Assembly (NCBI GenBank): GCA_024683975.1
Contig: JAIKXR010000093.1
Location: 1-35,420 of the forward strand
Source: Paludibacteraceae bacterium
Lineage (GTDB): Bacteria > Bacteroidota > Bacteroidia > Bacteroidales > Paludibacteraceae
Direction of reading: 5' to 3'
DNA length: 35,420 nucleotides
In this document: in pieces, positions 25,691 to 34,510 of the stretch
Layout of the letters: every line of letters begins with the position of its first letter
Position numbering within the stretch: position 1 is the stretch's first letter
Notes under the pieces: model-generated
Told to the model about the DNA's origin: nothing
What the model saw: the letters and a program-made list of their open reading frames with translations, nothing else
The model's database searches: none
Program-made: the position numbers and the translations under genes

Positions 25691-26114
25691 GTCTTTGGTG
25701 GCGACCCCCTTCAAAGTCTGTCGAGAAAAAGGTGCGAACAATATCCAACGCTTTGTCTTCCGACACAAAATTAGCAGGCAGACCCAAGATATTGGCGTTG
25801 TTGTGCTGGCGTGCAAGTTCGGCAAGGCGTGTTTCCCAACATAGGGCGGCACGTATATGCTGATGTTTATTTGCAGTCATACAAATGCCGTTGCCGGTTG
25901 AGCAGATGACTATTCCGTAGTCATAACCGCCATCTTCGACCGCTACGGCACAGGGGTGGGCAAAGTCAGGATAGTCACAACTATCGGCAGAATAACAACC
26001 GAAATCTTTCACTTGCGCACCATTACCGGTCAAGAAACTGATAACAGTTTGCTTAAGATTGTAGCCTGCGTGGTCAGATGCCAAGGCTATACGAAGTTCA
26101 TTTAAGTTTTTCAT
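25665..26114 (-). CDS. rpiB: Ribose-5-phosphate isomerase B
   Basis: RIALASDHAGYNLKQTVISFL, DFGCYSADSCDYPDFAHPCAVAVEDG, YGIVICSTGNGICMTANKHQHIRAALCW. Start revised to ATG 26114. Confidence 0.92.
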   Translation of the reverse strand: MKNLNELRIALASDHAGYNLKQTVISFLTGNGAQVKDFGCYSADSCDYPDFAHPCAVAVEDGGYDYGIVICSTGNGICMTANKHQHIRAALCWETRLAELARQHNNANILGLPANFVSEDKALDIVRTFFSTDFEGGRHQRRVDKIPVA

Positions 26115-26790
26115 TATAAGGACAAACTTGTTGACAAATTTCACATTTATGTGTCACGTATGCTACACACCGCCTTGCGTCCCATTCGTCTCTACCCAAC
26201 GCCTGCCCCGGGCAAGCCTCTATACATTTGCTGCAATCGCCACATCCATTTTCTGATAACTCACGCTGTTCGTCCGGCACGTCTTTTTGGAGTACCAATT
26301 CGCCTATATGTACCCGGCTTCCTAATTGCGGGTGAATGAGCTGGTGGTTTCTGCCTATAAAACCCAAGCGCGCAGCGACAGCCATCCGTCGTTCCAATAT
26401 GGGTGCCGAATCGCAAAAAATATGCTGATGGTCAGTTGAAAACATGCTGTCTGCAGATGCTCCTGTCGGTTGTAATAAGTCTGTCAACATTTGCTTCAAC
26501 TCATAGAGTCTGCTTTTCATAGTCCGATGGTAGTCATGCCCCGAATGCTCATAAGTGAGCAATGCCACAATCACAGTTTTTGCCCCCGGAACCAACTCCC
26601 TTATATCGTATCGTTTATCGCTGTTACGCTCCAAGTAAGACATATTACCGTGAAAACCATGCGCCACCCATTGGTCCATAAAGAGCGCGTCACTATCCCA
26701 CCTCTGCGCCGACACCAAGCCTACATCGTCCAACCCGACCGACAATGCCGACTGTCGAACCACTCCGTATGTCAAGCCCCATGAAGGCAC
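26098..26790 (-). CDS. queG: Epoxyqueuosine reductase-like protein (short form)
   Basis: YDIRELVPGAKTVIVALLTY, CDSAPILERRMAVAARLGFIGRNHQLIHPQLGS, two 4Fe-4S motifs CGDCSKCIEACP and CEICQQVCP. Confidence 0.82.
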   Translation of the reverse strand: MPSWGLTYGVVRQSALSVGLDDVGLVSAQRWDSDALFMDQWVAHGFHGNMSYLERNSDKRYDIRELVPGAKTVIVALLTYEHSGHDYHRTMKSRLYELKQMLTDLLQPTGASADSMFSTDHQHIFCDSAPILERRMAVAARLGFIGRNHQLIHPQLGSRVHIGELVLQKDVPDEQRELSENGCGDCSKCIEACPGQALGRDEWDARRCVAYVTHKCEICQQVCPYNEKLK

Positions 26791-27386
26791 GAGAAAAGGT
26801 TAGTAAGAATAATCTGAATAGAAATAGCAAACGCAATAACTCCGAAGAACTTACGCACCACATAGAGTGCCACCGGTCCCAAGTGACGAGTAAGCCAGTT
26901 AGTGCCGCGAAGAACAATATAAAGCGACACAACGCACAGAGCCACAGTGACTAACAACGATGCAATACTATATTTTACGTGCATTGACAGCAACGCTGTA
27001 AACGAACCCGGACCTGCATACATAGGAAAAGCCAAAGGAATAATATCGCTGCTCTCATTGCCCAAATCGGTGGTCTTGAAGATCTGTGTATCAAGCACCA
27101 TCTCCAAGGCAAGCAACATAATCACAGCACCTCCCGCTATAGCAAAGTAACGTATATCCAACTGAAAGATGACTAACATCAAGTCGCCCAACAACAAGAA
27201 CACCAAGAATATCAGAAGCGAGAAAAATGCCACACGCACAGGATGAATCTTCGCCCCCTTGTCCTGCAACTGCACCACGATAGGCATATTGCCAATAGGA
27301 TCAATAATGGCAATCAACAACACAAAGGCAGCAAAGGCATCGCCCCAATGAACAACTCCAAAAAACTCACGAATAGCGTCTATCAT
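26772..27386 (-). CDS. MarC family integral membrane protein
   Basis: FVLLIAIIDPIGNMPIVVQL, IAGGAVIMLLALEMV, IIPLAFPMYAGPGSFTALL. Confidence 0.85.
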   Translation of the reverse strand: MIDAIREFFGVVHWGDAFAAFVLLIAIIDPIGNMPIVVQLQDKGAKIHPVRVAFFSLLIFLVFLLLGDLMLVIFQLDIRYFAIAGGAVIMLLALEMVLDTQIFKTTDLGNESSDIIPLAFPMYAGPGSFTALLSMHVKYSIASLLVTVALCVVSLYIVLRGTNWLTRHLGPVALYVVRKFFGVIAFAISIQIILTNLFSCLHGA

Positions 27387-27409
27387 AATCTTTCTCTTTT
27401 TTAAGCGCG

Positions 27410-27417
27410 CAAAAATA
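27410..27417 (-). promoter_or_regulatory. Probable -7 element for the marC cluster
   Basis: Minus-strand TATTTTTG (CAAAAATA on +) just upstream of the marC start; no well-spaced -33. Confidence 0.5.
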
Positions 27418-27444
27418 CTGCAAAAAGGACAAAGTGCGAAACAA

Positions 27445-28608
27445 TCAGCGCATTTTATTTATTCTCGCCCCGTCCATACGAAGCAAAATGAAAAGCATAA
27501 GCGAGAAACTGAGGAATGATGACCCGCCATAACTGAAGAACGGCAAAGGAATACCTATCACCGGCACAAGCCCCAAGACCATACCGATATTGATGCCAAA
27601 ATGGAAAAACAGTATGCATGCCACCGAATAGGCATACACCTGTGAGAACACGTCTCTTTGCCGTTGGGCTATATATATAATGCGCAGAATAAGAAACACA
27701 TACAAAGCCACAACAAAGAACGATCCCACAAACCCCCATTCTTCACCTACCGTACAGAAAATGAAGTCGGTATGCTGCTCCGGCACAAACTCCAGTTGAG
27801 TCTGGGTCCCCTGATGAAAACCTTTACCGACGAACCTGCCCGAACCGATGGCAATGAGCGATTGTGCCACATTGTAGCCATATCCCATAGGATCTTCACG
27901 TATGCCCAAAGCCACCTCTATACGTGCACGTTGGTGCGGCTGAAAAACACTGTCAATCCATTTGTCGGGAATAATCTGCAGTTTCAATATGCACACCACC
28001 GCAATGATAGCCAACAAGCCGTATCGCATAACTTTTCTATTCATTCCCTGCGTGTAAAAAACAAGAATAAAAGCAGCAAAAACCAACGCTGAACCGGTTT
28101 CTTTCTGCAATATCATAATGATGACCATAGGCAGCCCTATCAAACAGAAAGGTACTACCAAATCACGCCAGGAACGAACAGAATAACCATAACGGCTCAT
28201 ATACTTCGCCACCGCTATTGCCGTCACAAACTTGGCAAACTCTGCAGGCTGCAACTTGACAGACCCAAACGCAATCCACGATAGCGATCCCTTTGTGCCT
28301 GTGGCGATTACAGGAGTTACAAGTAGCACTACAATAATTGCAGCATATAGCCAGTAACCAAAAATATCATATATGCGCTCGTCAATCAACAGAACAATCA
28401 TTCCTACCACCAATGCAGACATAATCCACACGAACTGCTTGCCTGCCGGATTATCAAACGAGAACATAGATGACTGCTCGTAAGTAAAGCACGCACCGTA
28501 GATATTAATCCAGCCGAAGAGAGCCAGAACTATATAAACCAGAACTGTTACCCAGTCCAGACCTTTCCAGACAGAATTGCGGCTATTGACAGAGGAGGAG
28601 GAAATCAT
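27445..28608 (-). CDS. rodA: Rod shape-determining protein RodA (SEDS family)
   Basis: SEDS signature region GSFFVVALYVFLILRIIYIA, GMVLGLVPVIGIPLPFFSYGGSSFLSFSLMLFILL. Confidence 0.93.
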   Translation of the reverse strand: MISSSSVNSRNSVWKGLDWVTVLVYIVLALFGWINIYGACFTYEQSSMFSFDNPAGKQFVWIMSALVVGMIVLLIDERIYDIFGYWLYAAIIVVLLVTPVIATGTKGSLSWIAFGSVKLQPAEFAKFVTAIAVAKYMSRYGYSVRSWRDLVVPFCLIGLPMVIIMILQKETGSALVFAAFILVFYTQGMNRKVMRYGLLAIIAVVCILKLQIIPDKWIDSVFQPHQRARIEVALGIREDPMGYGYNVAQSLIAIGSGRFVGKGFHQGTQTQLEFVPEQHTDFIFCTVGEEWGFVGSFFVVALYVFLILRIIYIAQRQRDVFSQVYAYSVACILFFHFGINIGMVLGLVPVIGIPLPFFSYGGSSFLSFSLMLFILLRMDGARINKMR

Positions 28609-30437
28609 TGTACATCAGACTGGATAAAATGAGCGGAACGGATGCGATCGTAGAGATCAGGGCGGGAAACGGAATCGGTCAGGTACTTTTCCATCATCAT
28701 TGTCGCCACGGGGCATGCCCATGTGGCCCCGAAACCGGCATTCTCTACCACGACAGCCACTGCAATCTTCGGGTCGTCCTGCGGTGCAAAACCGATGAAG
28801 ATGGCGTGGTCCTTTCCGTGGGGGTTCTCGGCTGTGCCGGTTTTGCCGCACATCTGCAGTTCGGGTATGCTGTAGTGCCGTCCTGTACCGTTGGTCATTA
28901 CACGCGCCATACCACGCTGAACCACTTCGAAATGCTTTTTGTCAATGTCTGTCTCGTGGCGGGAGACGGCGGGCATAGAAGGCAACGGCCGTACGAGATG
29001 AGGTGTCATATAGTAGCCACCGTTGGCTATGCAAGCTGCTTCGTTGGCCAGTTGGAGCGGCGTAACGAGAATCTCGCCCTGACCTATACTGAGCGAGCGG
29101 ATGGTCATTGGACGCCAGCCGCTCTCGCCGTAAATACGGGAGAAAGTCTTGGCACGCGGGATGCTTCCCGTGGCTTGGTTGGAGATATCCGAATCGAAGC
29201 GTCCTGCAAAGCCAAAACTGACCACATAGTCACGCCAACGGTCGTAAGTGCGATGGAAAGTGGCGGTTTTAGTTCCGTTTTGGTCAAGTATGGTTCGGTA
29301 CACCCACCAAAAATAAGGGTTGCAAGATTGCTCAATGGCGGCTTCCAACGATACGGGCGAGCCGTGGTTGTGGGTGCATTTGATGGGTGTGGAGAGTGGT
29401 CCGCTGCATGGGAACAGTGTTGCCGGCGTGATGGCACCCGTCTGTAATCCTATCAGTGCCTGCACCGGCTTGAAAGTCGACCCCGGAGGATACTGCGCCT
29501 GCACCGCCCTGTTCATCAAAGGTTTATGAGGGTCACTCAATAAGGCTGAATAGTTTTTCGATCTTTGTCTCCCCACCAAACTATGAGGATCCCACGACGG
29601 CACGGACACCATTGCCAACACCTCACCAGTCTTAGGCTCAATGGCCACTGCACTGCCCATCTTACCCTGCAACAAGTCCTCCGCCATCTGCTGAAGACGT
29701 ATATCAATAGTCAGTTGCAAGTCCGTACCCGATTGAGGAGGATAATCTCTTTCGCCGTTATGATAACTGCCCTGTATCCTGCCCTTTGAATCACGCATCA
29801 GCACCTCCACACCTTTTTTCCCTCTAAGCAACTCTTCATACTGACGCTCTATGCCATCCCTGCCAGAATAGTCACCTATGGTGTAATAACCGTCCCGCTC
29901 CAAATCCTGCCTGTTAACCTCCCCCACACTGCCCACTATATGCGCTGCCGACGGATAGACATAATCGCGCAGAGTACGTTTTCTTACAGACACACCTGCA
30001 AAGTGATACAGCTGCTCCTGTACCGCCGCCACTTCCTCCTTTGACAGCATACTCCAGAACACCTGCGGCACATATGGTGAGTACCCCCTGTTATGCCCCC
30101 GGTCACAAACCTCCTGCATACGCTTCTCAAAATCCTTGCGCGTCAGTTGCATCGCATTGCAGAAAGACAACGTGTCAAAACCTTTGCGCATCTCCCTCAC
30201 TATCACCATCACATCATATACGGGCTGGTTGAAAACTATCAAACTGTCGTTCCTGTCGTATATCAAACCGCGCGACGGATAGATTGTTTGCCTCACTAAT
30301 GCATTGCCGTCCGCCTTGTCTTTGGTCGAACTGTCTATCACCTGCAAGTAAAACAACCTACAGACAAAAACCAGCGCAATCAGAACCACTGCACCGCCTA
30401 TTATATAACCACGCTTATAATACTGCTGGTTAATCAT
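28605..30437 (-). CDS. mrdA: Penicillin-binding protein 2
   Basis: SRGLIYDRNDSLIVFNQPVYDV, AQYPPGSTFKPVQALIGLQ (SxxK), CGKTGTAENPHGKDHAIFIGFAP (KTG). Confidence 0.94.
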   Translation of the reverse strand: MINQQYYKRGYIIGGAVVLIALVFVCRLFYLQVIDSSTKDKADGNALVRQTIYPSRGLIYDRNDSLIVFNQPVYDVMVIVREMRKGFDTLSFCNAMQLTRKDFEKRMQEVCDRGHNRGYSPYVPQVFWSMLSKEEVAAVQEQLYHFAGVSVRKRTLRDYVYPSAAHIVGSVGEVNRQDLERDGYYTIGDYSGRDGIERQYEELLRGKKGVEVLMRDSKGRIQGSYHNGERDYPPQSGTDLQLTIDIRLQQMAEDLLQGKMGSAVAIEPKTGEVLAMVSVPSWDPHSLVGRQRSKNYSALLSDPHKPLMNRAVQAQYPPGSTFKPVQALIGLQTGAITPATLFPCSGPLSTPIKCTHNHGSPVSLEAAIEQSCNPYFWWVYRTILDQNGTKTATFHRTYDRWRDYVVSFGFAGRFDSDISNQATGSIPRAKTFSRIYGESGWRPMTIRSLSIGQGEILVTPLQLANEAACIANGGYYMTPHLVRPLPSMPAVSRHETDIDKKHFEVVQRGMARVMTNGTGRHYSIPELQMCGKTGTAENPHGKDHAIFIGFAPQDDPKIAVAVVVENAGFGATWACPVATMMMEKYLTDSVSRPDLYDRIRSAHFIQSDVQ

Positions 30438-30928
30438 GACCTATGAAGCAAAAACCCGTAAACAAAAATCACACCTACCGTCACTGCCGAACTCACTATC
30501 GTCTCTATCAGCACCCAATACCACAGACTCCAACTCCACGCATCCAGACTGAACACCAACAAATGGTGCATCACGGTCAATATTGTCGTCAAACGGATAA
30601 AAGGCAGAATACCTGCCGTATGTGGCACTATCGGCCCCACTATCCTCTCGCTCTCCTGAACCATCCGTGACAGCATAACAGGTTTCAACCACGATACCAT
30701 CACACAGGCTGCCGTATGTATACCGGGAGTTGAACAGATGCAGTCCATCATCACCCCTGTCACACATCCTATCAACTGCTCAGCCCAAGGCGGCATAACA
30801 GGCAGACATACCAAAAAAAGCAGATACACCCACGGATGACACACACCCAACACGTGCAGGTTATTGAATACCATCGTCTGCAAAAATATCAATAGCAAAC
30901 CGACTGATATGATGCGTACCCATTTCAT
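30434..30928 (-). CDS. mreD: Rod shape-determining protein MreD
   Basis: Small multi-TM protein between mreC and mrdA with 4-bp overlaps on both sides. Confidence 0.8.
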   Translation of the reverse strand: MKWVRIISVGLLLIFLQTMVFNNLHVLGVCHPWVYLLFLVCLPVMPPWAEQLIGCVTGVMMDCICSTPGIHTAACVMVSWLKPVMLSRMVQESERIVGPIVPHTAGILPFIRLTTILTVMHHLLVFSLDAWSWSLWYWVLIETIVSSAVTVGVIFVYGFLLHRS

Positions 30929-31749
30929 TTAAACAACCGCATACTATCCTGCTCTGCAGCAAGAGGATTATGAACTATCTGAACGTACCTCAAACTCTTG
31001 AAGTCCGTACCCAGTTTTACTTTCAGTTTATAATACGTGTCGCCGTCAGGCAACTCTATGTCTTCTATCAGTCCTATCATTACACCCTCAGGAAACAGAC
31101 CCGTCAATCCGTTGGTTTCTATCGTATCGCCCTTTGCCACCTCTATATGTCTGCCTATGTCAGTCAAATCGGCATATCCGGGAGACGGTCCCGACCACAC
31201 CAGAAAGCCCATCTGCCCATTCCTGCGTATCCGGCACGACAAGCGCATCTTAGGATGAATGACAGGAATAACTTGCGCAAAACGTCTGTTCACGGCCGAC
31301 ACTATCCCAACCACTCCGTTATGCGACAAGACACCCTGACCTTCTCTCACTCCCTCTCTCTCCCCCTTATTCAGCACCAGATAGTTATGTTGACTATTGG
31401 TCATCACATCCACCACCTTTGCAGGTTCATAACCCCATTGCAAATGTGCATAAACATAACTGCTATCTCTCTCCACTGAATCTTCTATCATTCCTTGATA
31501 ATTGTTCAGCATCTCCCTAAGCCTGGCATTCTCCTCCGCCAAAGATTCATTCTCCTCACGCAGGTGAAAATACTCGTCAGTATTGGTCAGCAGCATATTA
31601 AGCGATGCCACAACCACGTTAGACGACTTTAAAAAAGTCGATTGCTGATACTTCTGCTCCGAAAAAAGCCAAATAAAAGCAGCAACTTCCATTGCTAAAA
31701 ACAGTAGGAAGTTGCTGTATTTCAGTATCAGCCGGAGCAGATTATGCAT
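30925..31749 (-). CDS. mreC: Rod shape-determining protein MreC
   Basis: N-terminal TM, coiled coil (LREENESLAEENARLREML), LNKGEREGVREGQGVLSHNGVVGIVSAVNRRFAQVIPVIHPKMRLSCRI. Confidence 0.9.
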   Translation of the reverse strand: MHNLLRLILKYSNFLLFLAMEVAAFIWLFSEQKYQQSTFLKSSNVVVASLNMLLTNTDEYFHLREENESLAEENARLREMLNNYQGMIEDSVERDSSYVYAHLQWGYEPAKVVDVMTNSQHNYLVLNKGEREGVREGQGVLSHNGVVGIVSAVNRRFAQVIPVIHPKMRLSCRIRRNGQMGFLVWSGPSPGYADLTDIGRHIEVAKGDTIETNGLTGLFPEGVMIGLIEDIELPDGDTYYKLKVKLGTDFKSLRYVQIVHNPLAAEQDSMRLFK

Positions 31750-31789
31750 AACGCCTCAATCTTTTAACGAATATACTTTGGCAGGAAAC

Positions 31790-32809
31790 TTAACGCATCA
31801 GGAATGCAAAGTTCTTCACGTTCTTCAAAGCAATCGCCGTACCTCGAGAAACAGCGTGCAACGGGTCTTCCGCCACGTGGAACTGGATAGTCGTCTTGTC
31901 GGTCAGACGCTTGGCAAGACCGTGCAGCAGCGCGCCGCCGCCGGTCAGGAAGATGCCACGCTTGACGATGTCGGCATACAGTTCGGGAGGGGTCTGGTCA
32001 AGAGCCTGCAGCACGGCACTCTCTATCTTGATGATGCTCTTGTCAAGACAGTGAGCTATCTCCTGGTAGCTTACAGGCACTTTCAGTGGCAGGGCCGTCA
32101 CCTTGTTCGGACCAATCACCTCGTAGTCGTTCAGCGGCTCCTCCAACTCCGGCAGAGCCGAACCCACCGCTATCTTGATGCGCTCCGCCGTCGGCTCGTC
32201 AATCTTTAGGTTGTGCATACGCCCCATATACTCGATGATGTCGCCGTTGAACTCATCGCCCGCCGTCTTTATGGACTTGTTGGTCACGATGCCGCCGAGA
32301 GAGATGACCGCGATTTCGGTCGTTCCGCCGCCTATATCCACCACCATGCATCCTTCCGGAGCCTCCACATCGATACCCATACCCAGTGCCGCAGCCATCG
32401 GCTCAAAAATCATGTACACGTCCCTGCCACCAGCATGTTCGCTGCTGTCGCGCACCGCACGTATCTCCACCTCTGTCGAACCCGAAGGGATGCATATCAC
32501 CAGACGGATGCTGGGGGTGAACAGCCGGTGCTTTTCTGGTATCATCTTGATCAGACCGCGAATCATCATCTCGCACGCATAGAAATCGGCTATCACTCCA
32601 TCGCGGAGCGGGCGGGTCGTCTTGATCATTGTACCGCCCTTTCCTATCATCTGCTGCGCTCTTCTGCCTACCGCCTTCAGTTGGTTGTTGGTGGTGTCAA
32701 TCGCCACCACCGACGGCTCATCGACCACAACCTTGTCGTTCATCATTATTATCGTGTTAGCCGTGCCAAGATCTATGGCCAACTCCTTTGTTAATGAAAA
32801 TAAACCCAT
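31790..32809 (-). CDS. mreB: Rod shape-determining protein MreB
   Basis: ELAIDLGTANTIIMMNDKVVVDEPSVVAID, IFEPMAAALGMGIDVEAPEGCMVVDIGGGTTEIAVISLGG, FLTGGGALLHGL. Confidence 0.95.
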   Translation of the reverse strand: MGLFSLTKELAIDLGTANTIIMMNDKVVVDEPSVVAIDTTNNQLKAVGRRAQQMIGKGGTMIKTTRPLRDGVIADFYACEMMIRGLIKMIPEKHRLFTPSIRLVICIPSGSTEVEIRAVRDSSEHAGGRDVYMIFEPMAAALGMGIDVEAPEGCMVVDIGGGTTEIAVISLGGIVTNKSIKTAGDEFNGDIIEYMGRMHNLKIDEPTAERIKIAVGSALPELEEPLNDYEVIGPNKVTALPLKVPVSYQEIAHCLDKSIIKIESAVLQALDQTPPELYADIVKRGIFLTGGGALLHGLAKRLTDKTTIQFHVAEDPLHAVSRGTAIALKNVKNFAFLMR

Positions 32810-33047
32810 ATCGCTAACTTTTTTATTATATGATTGTTTTGTCTATCTGCACTATTTTCTACAGGACACGCCGGTATTTTCCTTGAGGTAATAAGTTTTA
32901 CGGGATACACAGTGGTGTCACTTGCGGTCACTTAAATTGCCGCTCCAAAAGACGCAGACAGTTTGTATGCATTATGACTCCCACCTGACATATTGCCCTC
33001 TTCGAATCAGTAAAATATCCATGAAAAACTATTCTGAAAAAACCGCG

Positions 33048-33078
33048 CAAAGATACTACTGATTTCCTTTTTTTCAAA
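33048..33078 (-). promoter_or_regulatory. Promoter for mreBCD-mrdA-rodA
   Basis: Minus-strand TATCTTTG (33048-33055), 19-nt spacer, TTTG (CAAA at 33075-33078). Confidence 0.75.
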
Positions 33079-33208
33079 ACTTACTGATACTTTTTTTTAC
33101 TCTACTATACTTTTTTTTATTATCCTATTTTGTACCACTTATTCCACTTTTCGTGGTCATATTTATCGGCTCCATCAGCAGGAGTTATCCCACAATATCA
33201 TACCCTTA

Positions 33209-34486
33209 TCACACCATCCCTAATCCGTGCAGGAAGATGATGAGGATGGCGATAGGCACGGGTATGCGTATCGCCCACAGCCAGCATAGGAAAAGCCAGT
33301 GCGGCAGGCGGCTACCCTGCTGTAACTCTTCGCATGAGCCTTCCGACGGATAGAACCACCCCAGGAACAGCACAAAGCCCATACCGCCGAGAGGCATCAG
33401 AAACTTGCTCGTCAGGAAGTCGAACCAGTCGAACAGGCTTCTGCCCGCAATCTGGAAAACTCCGTCCAACGACAGGCTGCACGCCACAGCAAGAACGACG
33501 GTGACAGCAGTAGTGACAACCAATGCCCTGCCACGGGACACTCCGTGCTGCTCACCCAAGTACGCCACCGCAATCTCCTGAATGGAGACAGAGGAGGTGA
33601 TGGCTGCAATCAGCAGGAGGAAGAAGAAACAGACGGCGAACACCCCGCCCCACGGCATGGCGGCGAACACCGAAGGCAGGACGGAGAACACTAACTGCGG
33701 GCCTTCCGCCGGACTGAAACCGAAAGAAAAAACAGCCGGAAAGACAGCCACTCCCGCCACTATCGCCACCAGTGTGTCTATCCCCGCCACCTGCAACGCC
33801 GTGCGCGGCATGTTCTGGTTCTTGCGCATATAGGCGGCATAGGTCAGCATACAGCCCAAGCCTATACTCAGGCTGAAGAAAGCCTGCGACAGAGCTGACA
33901 GCCACACATCGCCTGTGATCTTGCTCCATACGGGGCGGAAAAGGAAACGCAGTCCGTCCATGCTGCCCGGCAGCGTGAGCGACCTCAAGACAAGCAGCAA
34001 CAGCAGCACCAGCAGCAGCGGCATCAGCCATCGTGACATGCGCTCAATGCCCTTCTGCACGCCCATCCACAACACAGCCGCATTGACAGCCAGCGCAATC
34101 AGCGTATTGACCATATCCGGCGGCGCGACACCGAACAGCGACAGCAGCAGATGCCTTATGCACCAGCCCGTAACCACTACATAGAAGGCGAGGATAAGCA
34201 CGCTGCACGCCACGCATGACCAACCCAACCAGTTCCACCTGCGCGAGCCGCTCAAAGCGCGCATCGCGCCCAATGCGTTCTTACCGCTGCGGCGGCCGAT
34301 GACGAACTCGCTGAGCATCACCGGCAGTCCGACTAACAGCACACAGACAATATACACTAAAAGGAAAGCCCCGCCGCCGTTTTCGCCCGTCAAATACGGG
34401 AATCTCCATATATTGCCAAGGCCGACGGCACTTCCCGCCGCAGCCATCACTACGCCTATCTTCGTTGCGAACTTGCTGTTTTCCAT
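33209..34486 (-). CDS. Neurotransmitter:sodium symporter (SNF) family transporter
   Basis: MENSKFATKIGVVMAAAGSAVGLGNIWRFPYLTGENGGGAFLLVYIVCVLLVGLPVMLSEFVIGR and many TM segments. Confidence 0.93.
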   Translation of the reverse strand: MENSKFATKIGVVMAAAGSAVGLGNIWRFPYLTGENGGGAFLLVYIVCVLLVGLPVMLSEFVIGRRSGKNALGAMRALSGSRRWNWLGWSCVACSVLILAFYVVVTGWCIRHLLLSLFGVAPPDMVNTLIALAVNAAVLWMGVQKGIERMSRWLMPLLLVLLLLLVLRSLTLPGSMDGLRFLFRPVWSKITGDVWLSALSQAFFSLSIGLGCMLTYAAYMRKNQNMPRTALQVAGIDTLVAIVAGVAVFPAVFSFGFSPAEGPQLVFSVLPSVFAAMPWGGVFAVCFFFLLLIAAITSSVSIQEIAVAYLGEQHGVSRGRALVVTTAVTVVLAVACSLSLDGVFQIAGRSLFDWFDFLTSKFLMPLGGMGFVLFLGWFYPSEGSCEELQQGSRLPHWLFLCWLWAIRIPVPIAILIIFLHGLGMV

Positions 34487-34510
34487 GTGGGTTTGTCTTT
34501 AATGATTATA

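Noticed and set aside
28608-29447. 279-aa + strand ORF opposite mrdA
   Set aside because: Shadow ORF of PBP2; no recognisable domain.
33141-33170. CCAC-TTTTC-GTGG hairpin near the symporter 3' side as a terminator
   Set aside because: Only a 4-bp core stem, with no T-tract on the symporter's strand.
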